The notes under the pieces were generated by a model that had not been told where the DNA came from, searched no databases, and was given only the letters and a program-made list of their open reading frames with translations. A program made the translations under genes and the position numbers. A stretch of DNA of 64,000 nt. It comes from Pelosinus propionicus DSM 13327. Lineage in GTDB: Bacteria; Bacillota; Negativicutes; DSM-13327. This document shows positions 36,471 to 45,189 of this stretch, piece after piece (the stretch's first letter is position 1; the number at the start of each line of letters is the position of its first letter). Location of the stretch: contig NZ_FOTS01000014.1 in assembly GCF_900114615.1 (NCBI RefSeq), positions 54,604 to 118,603 on the forward strand. The letters run 5' to 3'.

Positions 36471-38603
36471 CTAACAATACATCTTTTTCTTTAATTTGCT
36501 GTATTCACTTTGTACATAACCTTCTGCCCAATCCTGATCTTCAATGTTCTCCACTTTCACAGCACAGTATTTATATTCCGGCGTAAAAGAAATCGGATCG
36601 AGATGATCAATTGTCAATTCATTACAAGCACCAATCCACCAATGATATGTCATATACACAGCACCTGTATTGACTCGTTCAGTCGAAAGTGCCCTTGCCA
36701 TGACCTTCCCGCGTCGTGATGATACCCACACCAATTCCTGATCATTAATATTCAATGCTGCAAGATCAGCAGGGCTCATTTGTATATAACCTGGCTCATC
36801 TGCTAAAACCTGCAGAGCAGCACAATTTCCTGTCATTGTCCGAACTGAATAATGGCCAATTTCTCTTACTGTACATAATACTAATGGATATTTTTTATCA
36901 GGTATTTCTTTCGGTGTACGGTATTCCGATGCGAAGAGAAGTCCCTTTCCGCTTGGGGTATCAAATTTATTTCCCTCATAAAGATATTTTGTCCCCACGG
37001 AGTCTTCACTGGTACAAGGCCATTGGATGCTTCCCAGCTCCTCCAGCCGTTTATAGGTGACCCCAGCATAGATAGGGCATAACGTTCGTAGCTCTTCCCA
37101 AATTTCTTCCGTTTTACTATATTTCATAGGATATCCCATAGCAGTAGACATCAACGAAATGATTTCCCAATCCGGCTTCACATCGCCTTTCGGCTCAATT
37201 GCCTTATTGAATTTCTGAAAGCCTCTATCTGCAGAAGAATATACGCCTTCATGCTCTCCCCAAGAGGTGGCCGGAAAAATAACATCTGCATGCAATGCTG
37301 TTTTATTCATAAAAATATCCTGAACAATAACAAGTTCCATACTAGCCAGGGCTTCCCGCACACCTGCGGCATCAGGATCGCTTTGTACAGGATCTTCACC
37401 AAAAATATAATACGCTTTCACTTTTCCTTCTTTTGCTAGATGAGGAACTTCCGTCAGACGGTAACCAGGTTTTGCTGGTAAGGCTACACCCCAAGACTTT
37501 TCAAATTTACCTCGAATTGCGTCATCTTCCACAGATTGATAACCTGGAAATAAGTTAGGCAATGCCCCATGATCACAGGCTCCTTGTACATTATTCTGCC
37601 CCCGCACGGGACCTACGCCTACATTCGGGCGGCCTAGATTTCCTGTCAGCAAGGCTAGTGAGGACAGTCCTTTTACAACATCTACGGCTTGACCAAATTG
37701 AGTAACTCCCATTCCCCAGAGAATTGTAGCACTTGGAGCTTTAGCATAGGTCCGTATGGCCTCTCGAATATCTTTTGCAGGTATTCCTGTAATGCTTTCT
37801 GCATATTCCGGCGTATATTTTGCAACCGTTTTTTTATATTCAGCAAAACCTTCTGTAAAATTTTCCACATACTGTTTGTTGTATAGTCCTTCCTCAATCA
37901 AGACATTTCCAAAGGCATTTACTAAAGCCATATTCGTACCATTCTTAATAGGCAGCCATAAATCAGCAATTTTAGCCTGCTCCGTAAAGCGAGGATCGGT
38001 AACAATCACTTTTGCCCCTTTTTCTTTGGCCTTAATAATGCGCCGGGCAACAATCGGATGAGATTCTGCTGCATTATACCCAAAAATAAAGACACATTTC
38101 GTATCTTCAATTTCAGGAATGGAATTGGACATTGCCCCATTTCCCAAAGTAGCTTGCAAACCTGACACCGAAGATCCATGACATACACGGGCACAATGGT
38201 CAATATTATTGCTTCCTAAAGCTGCCCTCACGAATTTTTGCATAATATAATTGGCTTCGTTTCCGGGACCACGAGCCGATCCCGTAGCCATAATTGCATC
38301 AGCACCATATTTATCTTTAATCGCCTGCAGCCTGGTTGCTGCGAACTCAATTGCCTCTTCCCAGGATACTTCTTCAAATTCATCGGTACGCTTACGCCGT
38401 AACAGCGGTTTCATTAAGCGCGCTGTAAGACGTTTTGAATTCTTAAGAAAATCCCAGCCATAATATCCTTTTAAACATAATTCACTTTCATTTGTACGGC
38501 CATTGCCAGGTTCGGCACCTATGACTTCCCCATTTTCTACTGTTAAATAAATTTGACAGCCACTGCCGCAATAAGGACATATTGTTAATACTTTATTAGC
38601 CAC
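36471..38603 (-). CDS. fdhF: Molybdenum/tungsten formate dehydrogenase catalytic subunit, Cys form
   Basis: 710 residues, the length of E. coli FdhF (715). A [4Fe-4S] site is formed by Cys9, Cys12, Cys16 and Cys43 (CPYCGSGC...ELCLKG). The active-site motif is HCARVCHGSSV with Cys141 where E. coli FdhF has selenocysteine 140; the codon is TGT, so no recoding is needed. The C-terminal molybdopterin dinucleotide domain (about 580-700) is complete. GTG start with GGAGGG upstream. It is last in an operon with two HycB-type ferredoxin proteins and an [FeFe]-hydrogenase, indicating a soluble enzyme coupling formate/CO2 to H2. Confidence 0.93.
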   Translation of the reverse strand: MANKVLTICPYCGSGCQIYLTVENGEVIGAEPGNGRTNESELCLKGYYGWDFLKNSKRLTARLMKPLLRRKRTDEFEEVSWEEAIEFAATRLQAIKDKYGADAIMATGSARGPGNEANYIMQKFVRAALGSNNIDHCARVCHGSSVSGLQATLGNGAMSNSIPEIEDTKCVFIFGYNAAESHPIVARRIIKAKEKGAKVIVTDPRFTEQAKIADLWLPIKNGTNMALVNAFGNVLIEEGLYNKQYVENFTEGFAEYKKTVAKYTPEYAESITGIPAKDIREAIRTYAKAPSATILWGMGVTQFGQAVDVVKGLSSLALLTGNLGRPNVGVGPVRGQNNVQGACDHGALPNLFPGYQSVEDDAIRGKFEKSWGVALPAKPGYRLTEVPHLAKEGKVKAYYIFGEDPVQSDPDAAGVREALASMELVIVQDIFMNKTALHADVIFPATSWGEHEGVYSSADRGFQKFNKAIEPKGDVKPDWEIISLMSTAMGYPMKYSKTEEIWEELRTLCPIYAGVTYKRLEELGSIQWPCTSEDSVGTKYLYEGNKFDTPSGKGLLFASEYRTPKEIPDKKYPLVLCTVREIGHYSVRTMTGNCAALQVLADEPGYIQMSPADLAALNINDQELVWVSSRRGKVMARALSTERVNTGAVYMTYHWWIGACNELTIDHLDPISFTPEYKYCAVKVENIEDQDWAEGYVQSEYSKLKKKMYC

Positions 38604-38624
38604 TTGACACCCTCCATTTTCCTA

Positions 38625-39143
38625 TTATCTATTGCTCATCACGCCAAGAGCTGCTCGTTTGCGTCTGTTTTGCATCTGCTCTGCCATTTTAGAGCCACGA
38701 ACTTCGTAAAGAGCCTTTGTTGGGCAAACTTTAATACAGGAGGGACCCTCGTCTTGTTTGCGGCACAAATCACACTTTAGTGCTTCCACTTTACTTTCAC
38801 CTTGTGCAGGTGCTGCAGTGAGCACTAAATCCATTGCACCATAAGGACACGCCATCAAACAGGCCTTACAGCCGATGCATCTTCCTTGAATCACTTGCAC
38901 AGACTGATCTTGCTGCACAATCGCTTGAGCCGTACAAGCCTTAGCACAGGGTGCATCTTCACATTGGTGACACTGAATCGGCGTAGTCACCTTTGCTGTC
39001 TTGACCACTCTTAATCGTGGTGAAAAATTTTCTACTGTCAGCTTGTCTAAGAGTTGCTCCTTTTGATGCGCCATTACACAGGCAACTTCACATGTACGGC
39101 AGCCAATGCATTTCCCTGGGTCTGCTATTACAAAGTCATTCAT
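38625..39143 (-). CDS. HycB/HydN-like polyferredoxin subunit
   Basis: 172 residues starting MNDFVIADPGKCIGC. Four CxxCxxCxxxC-type clusters are readable (CIGCRTCEVAC; CHQCEDAPCAKAC; CIGCKACLMAC; CDLCRKQDEGPSC), enough for four [4Fe-4S] clusters. The C-terminal about 25 residues are basic and helical (AEQMQNRRKRAA). It would carry electrons between FdhF, 21 bp downstream, and the hydrogenase. A strong AGGAGG precedes the ATG. It is paralogous to the first gene of the operon (41601-42146). Confidence 0.92.
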   Translation of the reverse strand: MNDFVIADPGKCIGCRTCEVACVMAHQKEQLLDKLTVENFSPRLRVVKTAKVTTPIQCHQCEDAPCAKACTAQAIVQQDQSVQVIQGRCIGCKACLMACPYGAMDLVLTAAPAQGESKVEALKCDLCRKQDEGPSCIKVCPTKALYEVRGSKMAEQMQNRRKRAALGVMSNR

Positions 39144-39182
39144 ATTCCTACCTCCTAAATCTTCATAATATTTGACTTGCCT

Positions 39183-40166
39183 CTAACCGCCCACTCTAAC
39201 CATCGGACGTCTTACTGAAGCTTGATCTTTGTAACTTAAAGAATGCTGCAAATGTTTGCTTCTTAAAGTGTTAGTAAATAAACGATAGATTTCCTCATCA
39301 TCACACCCCTTACGCAGCAGGGACTTAATATCCGTTTCTTGGTTTGACAATAAACAGGACTTAATTTTCCCATCCGCAGTCAATCGAATTCGATTGCAGC
39401 TATTGCAAAATTGTTCGGACATTGGCGTGATAAAACCAAATACCCCTTGTGCACCTGGTAAGCGATAATATCTGGCTGGTCCATTGCCCTCAATGTTCAT
39501 AACAGGCTCTAAAACGCCTTGTCCTTGGAACTCAATTTTGCTTTTCACAATAGCAATACTAATTTTTTGCCCCATGTTTTTCTCCCCAATGGGCATATAT
39601 TCAATAAAACGGATGGCAATAGGATGCTGATACACTTGAGTAATAAAGTAGGAAAGATCAGAATCGCATAACGCTTCTGTCACTACAACATTTAGTTTGA
39701 CAGGATTTAGACCAGCTTCTAATGCACTTTTTACACCAGCAAGCACCTGCTTTAATTGCCCTTGACCAGTAATATGGGCAAAACGTATGAAATTGGTCGT
39801 ATCCATACTGATATTGATTCGGTCTAAACCAGCTTGTTTTAATCGCAGGGCCATATGGCCCTGACTTAATAAACTACCATTTGTCGTCATGGAAAGATCC
39901 TTAATGGTATCAAGCTTACGTATCTGACGAATAAAATCAACAATACCCCTGCGCAGCAGTGGTTCTCCCCCCGTAATTCGAATTTTGCTGATACCATGCT
40001 GACCAAGGACAGTAATAATACGCAGCAGCTCTTCATAAGACAATATTTCCTGAGAATCCAGCAGCTGTATTCCTTGCGGCGGCATGCAATATCTACAGCG
40101 AAAATTACAGCGATCTGTTACTGAAATTCTAAGATAATCTATGACACGTTTATACCCGTCTAGCAT
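39183..40166 (-). CDS. moaA: GTP 3',8-cyclase MoaA (molybdenum cofactor step 1)
   Basis: 327 residues from ATG at 40166 (AGGTGA 5 nt upstream; the in-frame ATG at 40187 has no site). The radical-SAM cluster motif CNFRCRYCMP and the C-terminal cluster CNSCNRIRLTADGKIKSCL are both present, and the protein ends in the Gly-Gly tail that MoaA needs for catalysis. It makes the first intermediate of molybdopterin. It interrupts the hydrogenase and formate-dehydrogenase subunit genes of the same operon, which ties cofactor production to enzyme production. Confidence 0.95.
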   Translation of the reverse strand: MLDGYKRVIDYLRISVTDRCNFRCRYCMPPQGIQLLDSQEILSYEELLRIITVLGQHGISKIRITGGEPLLRRGIVDFIRQIRKLDTIKDLSMTTNGSLLSQGHMALRLKQAGLDRINISMDTTNFIRFAHITGQGQLKQVLAGVKSALEAGLNPVKLNVVVTEALCDSDLSYFITQVYQHPIAIRFIEYMPIGEKNMGQKISIAIVKSKIEFQGQGVLEPVMNIEGNGPARYYRLPGAQGVFGFITPMSEQFCNSCNRIRLTADGKIKSCLLSNQETDIKSLLRKGCDDEEIYRLFTNTLRSKHLQHSLSYKDQASVRRPMVRVGG

Positions 40167-40214
40167 TTCTTCACCTGCCCTACTCATACTTGTTCATGTT
40201 TAATTATGCAAGCC

Positions 40215-41597
40215 TTATCTGCTAGGCTTATAGTGGGTGTGCAAAAGCTTGTGGGATCTATGCCCTAGAGGTTCTCCCAGAAACTTTTGATAAATCTCCT
40301 GTATTTCTGGATTTTCATGAGACTTTCGATAACGCTGCTCTTCATCATGCTGATAGGTACTGGCTTTCCGATTTTCATAAGCTCTTTTTCCATCAACAGG
40401 CAAGAGCATTTTCGGCTGACCACCACCACTGATGCAGCCCGCTGGACAGGTCATGACCTCCATAAAGTGAAAATCTGTCTTTCCTCTTTTTATTTCTTCC
40501 AAAACGGGAACTACATTTTTCAATCCTGAAACCACAACGGTTTTCAGCTTTAATGAGCCAGTATCCAAGACAACTTTTCTGACACCTTGTTCCCCTCTGG
40601 CACTTGTTATATTTACATTTTCAATCGCTTCTTTCGTTATGAGTTCATAAGCAGTACGAATCGCAGCTTCCATAACGCCACCTGTTACTCCAAAGATAGT
40701 ACCTGCACCTGAGTACATTCCCAAGGGCTTATCAAAACTCTCTTCGGGCAAAGCATTAAAATCAATCGAGGCTTCCTTAATCAGATACGCTAATTCTCTA
40801 GTCGTTAAGACAGCATCTACATCCTGAAAACCGCTGGACTTCATCTCAGGCCGGTCGGCCTCAAACTTCTTACAGGTACAAGGCATAATTGCAACACTGT
40901 ATACTTCTTGGGCATCGACTCCATCTACAGCCGCACCATAAGTTTTAAACATACTTCCTGCCATTTGCTGAGGTGACTTACAGCTTGATAAATGGTCAAT
41001 CAGTTCCGGATATTCATTTTCCACAAACTTTACCCATGCGGGGCAACAGGAGGTAAACATCGGCAATGGTCCGCCCTCTGTGATTCTCTTAACCAATTCG
41101 CTGCCTTCCTCCATTATGGTTAAATCAGCAGCAAAGTTCGTATCATACACTCTCGTAAAGCCCAAACGCTTTAAAGCTGCAACCATTTTACCAGGTACCA
41201 GACTGCCAAGAGGCATGCCAAACTCTTCAGCAAGAGAGACTCTGACTGCCGGAGCACATTGTACCATGGAAAATTGTTTTTTATCCGCTAACCGCTTCTT
41301 TACTTTGAAAAAGTCCCCATGGTAATAAGCAGCAAATAGTGGTTCATTCACAATTGGCATATTCCGCTCTTGCAGTCGTTGGCTGCGGGATGTTGCGTAC
41401 TGTTCAAAAGGAGAATCGTAACCACTGCATATTTGCACACATTGTCCACACATAACACACTTCGCCGCATTAACCGACTGAGCTTTTCCCTGCTGACCTT
41501 CAATTGCATTCACAGGACATACTTCCGAGCATCGCCCACATCCTGTACAAAGTTCTGCATCGATTTTAATATTTTCTTGTAATTTCTTCGCCACCAC
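40215..41597 (-). CDS. hydA: [FeFe]-hydrogenase (HydA2-like, monomeric soluble type)
   Basis: 460 residues. Two ferredoxin-type [4Fe-4S] motifs at the N-terminus (CTGCGRCSEVC, CVMCGQCVQIC), then the H-cluster domain: L1 TSCCPAW (182-188), L2 MPCTCKKFE (238-246) and L3 VMTCPAGCISGGGQP (about 385-400). All four H-cluster Cys are present; L2 has an extra Cys (PCTC) where Ala is common. GTG start 3 nt after the stop of the preceding hycB-like gene, so translation is coupled. It would form or consume H2 with electrons from or to FdhF through the HycB-like proteins. The maturases HydEFG are not in this window. Confidence 0.93.
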   Translation of the reverse strand: MVAKKLQENIKIDAELCTGCGRCSEVCPVNAIEGQQGKAQSVNAAKCVMCGQCVQICSGYDSPFEQYATSRSQRLQERNMPIVNEPLFAAYYHGDFFKVKKRLADKKQFSMVQCAPAVRVSLAEEFGMPLGSLVPGKMVAALKRLGFTRVYDTNFAADLTIMEEGSELVKRITEGGPLPMFTSCCPAWVKFVENEYPELIDHLSSCKSPQQMAGSMFKTYGAAVDGVDAQEVYSVAIMPCTCKKFEADRPEMKSSGFQDVDAVLTTRELAYLIKEASIDFNALPEESFDKPLGMYSGAGTIFGVTGGVMEAAIRTAYELITKEAIENVNITSARGEQGVRKVVLDTGSLKLKTVVVSGLKNVVPVLEEIKRGKTDFHFMEVMTCPAGCISGGGQPKMLLPVDGKRAYENRKASTYQHDEEQRYRKSHENPEIQEIYQKFLGEPLGHRSHKLLHTHYKPSR

Positions 41598-41600
41598 GCA

Positions 41601-42146
41601 TCACTCCCTGACCATGAATTCATTATGGAATCCACCCATTTTATTGGCCGCCGCAATACGCCGTTGTGTTCGCTCTTTTACCATATCAACATATTGAAGG
41701 GCCTCGCGGGGACAAGCCTTTACACATGCGGGCTCTCCCCCACATAGATCACATTTACTAGCAATAACCTCTGGTTCATTTTGCAGAAGGTCACCATCAC
41801 CTACGGACTCTTGGTGAGAAAAAATCAATTCAATGGCTCCAAAGGGACAAGCGATCATACAGCTTTTACAGCCAATACAGCCTGTTTCATCAATTACAAT
41901 CCGATTGCTCTGCTTTTTTATGGCTGATACTGGACAACTCTTTAAGCAAGGAGCATCTTCACAATGGCGGCATTGAACTGGCATTGTGATCTCATGACTT
42001 TTCACGAGATACAAACGCGGATTTAGAGAAAAATTCATATTCCCTACCGTCTTAATTTCTGTATCCAAATGAGCAACAGCACAAGCCACTTCGCAGACAC
42101 GACAGCCAATGCATTTTTTTGGATCACCCAAAACAAATGAATTCAA
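41601..42146 (-). CDS. HycB-like polyferredoxin subunit
   Basis: 181 residues from TTG at 42146, chosen because the product then begins (M)NSFVLGDPKKCIGC like its paralogue at 38625; the GTG at 42158 lies only 1 nt from GGAGG. Four Cys clusters are present (CIGCRVCEVAC; CRHCEDAPCLKSC; CIGCKSCMIAC; CDLCGGEPACVKAC). It is the first gene of the hydrogenase/formate-dehydrogenase operon, and with the second HycB-like protein gives the two ferredoxin subunits expected in hydrogen-dependent CO2 reductase. Confidence 0.9.
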   Translation of the reverse strand: MNSFVLGDPKKCIGCRVCEVACAVAHLDTEIKTVGNMNFSLNPRLYLVKSHEITMPVQCRHCEDAPCLKSCPVSAIKKQSNRIVIDETGCIGCKSCMIACPFGAIELIFSHQESVGDGDLLQNEPEVIASKCDLCGGEPACVKACPREALQYVDMVKERTQRRIAAANKMGGFHNEFMVRE

Positions 42147-42192
42147 ATTACGACTCACTCCTCCATTCTTTACTTATACTAAAAAAGATGTA

Positions 42193-42263
42193 AACACGAA
42201 GACACGAAGTGCATGAAGAACACTGCCTATTTCCCGTGTTTTCTTCTGCTCTTCGCGCTTTCT
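42193..42263. repeat. Imperfect palindromic (REP-like) element between divergent operons
   Basis: The left arm, built on ACACGAAG units (42193-42223), is the approximate reverse complement of the right arm GTGTTTTCTTCTGCTCTTCG (42236 onward). ACACGAAG-type palindromes of this kind recur between genes in some genomes, so this is likely a non-coding repeat rather than an operator. Confidence 0.4.
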
Positions 42264-42406
42264 AGTATTTTGCGAACATCAATTATGATTTGACTATATA
42301 AGTCTTTCAGATTACAATTATATCAAAATTTATTCCATACTAATAATACTAATAACATTCGTCTCCCATACTTTTTAGGTATTTATATTTATAGGAGAGT
42401 GCTTTT

Positions 42407-43309
42407 ATGATCAGTCTTCGTGAAATACAATATTTTCTTGCCATTGCACAAGAAGGCAATATCACAACAGCCGCTCAGCGCTTGCATATGGCTCAGCCTC
42501 CTCTTAGCCGGCAAATGAAACAACTGGAAGATAATTTAGGTACAAAGCTTTTTGAACGTGGTCATCGAAAAATTCAACTTACAGAAGCAGGGCGCTTGCT
42601 GCGCAACCGAGCGGAGCAATTACTAAAGCTTATGGATACAACGGTAAAAGAAATCAGAGACATTGATTCTGGTGCCTACGGTACATTGTCCATAGGCACA
42701 GCTTCCTCGTCCGGTGTAACCATTCTGCCAAAAGTAGCACGTATCTTTCGCAATCATTATCCTGATTTAAAGTTTGAATTATGGGAAGGGGAGTCAATTC
42801 GCATTATTGAACTGCTAAATGCAGGTTTAATTGAAATCGGCTTAGTACGTTTCTCTTTTGATACGGATACTTATGAATCCATCGAATTACCGAAGGAACC
42901 TTTAGTCATTGCTATTCATAAGGACAATGTTGGAATTTTAGAGGAAGCAGGAGATTCCATTCCCTTGCAAAAACTGATTGATCAACCACTAATGATTCAT
43001 CGTAAATACGAAATCATTATAACGGAACATTGCCAACAAGCTGGTTTTAACCCTTATCTACTTTGTAAGAGTGATGATATTATGCCTATTTTAGCCTGGG
43101 CCGACGCAAATGTAGGTCTAGCAATTGTACCGCGAGCTGCCATTGGTCTGATCCCGAACACAAACCTCGTGTTTAAGACGATTAGCGATCCTTGTATCAA
43201 TATTGCATCCGCAGTTATCTGGATGCGCAACCGCCACTTATCGGCTGCTGCTCGTCATTTCCTCACTTTATTCACAACGATCACGCAAGCTCCCTCTCCT
43301 CAATCCTAA
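42407..43309 (+). CDS. LysR-family transcriptional regulator
   Basis: 300 residues: N-terminal winged helix-turn-helix (about 1-60: ALREIQYFLAIA-type opening, TTAAQRLHMAQPPLSRQMKQL), then a LysR substrate domain (about 90-295). AGGAGAG precedes the ATG. It is divergent from the hydrogenase/formate-dehydrogenase operon (260-bp shared region) and is followed by mobA and moeA, so it is the natural candidate to control both. Its co-inducer is unknown. Confidence 0.92.
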   Translation: MISLREIQYFLAIAQEGNITTAAQRLHMAQPPLSRQMKQLEDNLGTKLFERGHRKIQLTEAGRLLRNRAEQLLKLMDTTVKEIRDIDSGAYGTLSIGTASSSGVTILPKVARIFRNHYPDLKFELWEGESIRIIELLNAGLIEIGLVRFSFDTDTYESIELPKEPLVIAIHKDNVGILEEAGDSIPLQKLIDQPLMIHRKYEIIITEHCQQAGFNPYLLCKSDDIMPILAWADANVGLAIVPRAAIGLIPNTNLVFKTISDPCINIASAVIWMRNRHLSAAARHFLTLFTTITQAPSPQS

Positions 43310-43332
43310 TTTTAGAAAGGAGCGTCGACGCC

Positions 43333-43938
43333 TTGAATCAGCAGCAAATCAGTGCCGTTATCTTAGCTGGCGGTAAAAGTAAGCGTATGGGACAAGACAA
43401 AGCCTCTCTTCCTTGGGGTAAGCATGATATTCTGCACAGTATTATTGAATGTATGGAGAAAATCGCACAAGACATTCTTGTCATCAGCAATCTGTCTCGT
43501 ATTTTACCTCCCTCAGTCCGAGTCTTGACCGATATCATTCCCCAATGCGGCCCTTTAAGCGGAATACATGCAGGTTTGCATTATGCTAAATCTGCTACTA
43601 TTTTTGTTATTAGCTGTGATATGCCTTTTGTCATACCAGAAGCTGTGCAAACAATTGTAAACTGCGCAGCAGCTAACAAAGAGCGAGATGCGATACTGCC
43701 CTTATATCAGGGTAAAATACAACCGATTTTTGCTTGTTACCAAAAAAGTTCTCTCCCAATCATGGAACAAGCTTTGTACGCTGGTCATTACAAAGTATCA
43801 TCACTTTGCAACTTGCTAAATAGCTTCTACCTATCAGAAGAAATGTGGCCGCCTACAATCAATTTGGAACTCTTATTTAAAAATTTAAATTCTTTTACCG
43901 ACTATCAACAGGCCTATTTATATCACAAAAGCAGGTGA
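43333..43938 (+). CDS. mobA: Molybdenum cofactor guanylyltransferase MobA
   Basis: 201 residues. The real start is TTG at 43333 with AAAGGAG upstream, 23 nt after the LysR stop; the longer frame overlaps LysR and is spurious. The nucleotide-binding signature LAGGKSKRMGQDKASL is at residues about 9-24, and TDIIPQCGPLSGIHAG follows. It attaches GMP to molybdopterin to form the guanine dinucleotide cofactor used by FdhF-type enzymes, which fits the divergent operon. Confidence 0.92.
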   Translation: MNQQQISAVILAGGKSKRMGQDKASLPWGKHDILHSIIECMEKIAQDILVISNLSRILPPSVRVLTDIIPQCGPLSGIHAGLHYAKSATIFVISCDMPFVIPEAVQTIVNCAAANKERDAILPLYQGKIQPIFACYQKSSLPIMEQALYAGHYKVSSLCNLLNSFYLSEEMWPPTINLELLFKNLNSFTDYQQAYLYHKSR

Positions 43939-43943
43939 ATGAA

Positions 43944-45155
43944 ATGATTGTATTAGAAGATGCCCTTACCCTTTTATTAAACCATGCGCCACTGCATTGC
44001 AATACCACGAGATTACCGCTGGCAGAATGTTTTGGCCGTATTTTAGCAGAAGATATTACTTCGACTATGGATTTTCCTCCTTTTAATCGTTCTCCTTTAG
44101 ACGGGTATGCGGTACAATTCAAAGATATTATCCATGCATCAGCAGAACATCCTGCCCTGCTGACGCAAATTGAATCCGTTCCTGCAGGATCGGTTCCTTA
44201 CAACACAATCAGTTCCGGACAAGCAACACGAATTATGACGGGTGCAAAAATTCCAGAAGGTGCTGATGCCGTTGTTCGCTTAGAAGATACAGGCACAGTT
44301 AACAGTCAAATCGCAATATGGACTGCTGAAAAAGCAGCAACCAATATTTGTTCGCAAGGTGAAGAAATCCGTATCAATGAAAAAGTCTTAACAGCAGGCA
44401 CTCTCTTAGAAGAAGGAGCACTTGGGCTTTTGTCCATGTTGGGACATGCCAATCCGCTGATTTTTCATAAACCAAAGATTGGTATCCTCGCCACTGGCAG
44501 CGAGCTCTTATCTCCTTCTGATCCAATGAAACCCGGAAAAATCCGTGATTCCAACAGTTATATGCTCTTGGCAAAAGTCCTTAAAGCTGGCGGAGAACCG
44601 GTTTTACTTGGGCGTGTTGAAGACAATTTATCCTCAATAATCACAAAGCTTTCTGCTCATCCTAATCTGCCTCTATATATTACAACAGGGGGCGCTTCTG
44701 TTGGCGATTATGATTTAATGGAAAAACTATTTCAGGAATTACAAGTTCCTCTCCTCTTTAAAGGTGTCGCAATAAAGCCAGGCATGCCTGTTTTAGCTGG
44801 GATTTGGAAAAATTCTTTACTGATGGCTCTATCTGGCAATCCCGCAGCTGGCAGTGTTTCCTTTGAAATGCTAATCACCCCACTTATTCGTAAAATTGCA
44901 GGATTAAGGAATTGGAAGCATAAAAAATCTACGGTAAAACTATGGGGTACCTTTAAGAAAACATCACCAACTCGCCGTTTCGTTTGGGCACGCTGGTTTG
45001 TAAAGCAAGGTACCATTTATGCAGAACCACTATCCCATCAAGGCAATGGAATGCTAAAATCAGCTTTAGAAGCCAATGCACTACTTGAAATCCCAGCTCA
45101 TAATCCCATTATAGAAAATGGAACAGAGCTGGAAGCAGTACTTTTACAACTATAG
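43944..45155 (+). CDS. moeA: Molybdopterin molybdenumtransferase MoeA
   Basis: 403 residues from ATG at 43944 (AGGTGA 5 nt upstream); the GTG at 43935 overlaps the mobA stop and precedes the site. MoeA landmarks: FNRSPLDGYAV near the N-terminus, GEEIR, TGSELL, TTGGASVGDYDL and LSGNPAAGSVSFE. It inserts molybdate into adenylated molybdopterin. Tightly spaced after mobA. Confidence 0.94.
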   Translation: MIVLEDALTLLLNHAPLHCNTTRLPLAECFGRILAEDITSTMDFPPFNRSPLDGYAVQFKDIIHASAEHPALLTQIESVPAGSVPYNTISSGQATRIMTGAKIPEGADAVVRLEDTGTVNSQIAIWTAEKAATNICSQGEEIRINEKVLTAGTLLEEGALGLLSMLGHANPLIFHKPKIGILATGSELLSPSDPMKPGKIRDSNSYMLLAKVLKAGGEPVLLGRVEDNLSSIITKLSAHPNLPLYITTGGASVGDYDLMEKLFQELQVPLLFKGVAIKPGMPVLAGIWKNSLLMALSGNPAAGSVSFEMLITPLIRKIAGLRNWKHKKSTVKLWGTFKKTSPTRRFVWARWFVKQGTIYAEPLSHQGNGMLKSALEANALLEIPAHNPIIENGTELEAVLLQL

Positions 45156-45189
45156 AATGAGGACCATTCTTTCTAAAGGAGTATTCTAA

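Noticed and set aside
38170..38200. Selenocysteine (in-frame TGA) at the FdhF active site
   Set aside because: The active-site codon reads TGT (Cys) within HCARVCHG; no TGA is present, so this is the cysteine form.
42147..42406. Molybdenum-cofactor riboswitch upstream of the hydrogenase/formate-dehydrogenase operon
   Set aside because: The leader contains an ACACGAAG-type palindrome, but the conserved multi-stem Moco riboswitch pattern was not recognised; a covariance-model search (Rfam Moco_RNA_motif) would decide.
43192..43332. N-terminal extension of MobA overlapping LysR
   Set aside because: The 47-residue extension lies in another frame of lysR, has no ribosome site, and lacks similarity to MobA; TTG at 43333 with AAAGGAG fits the family N-terminus.
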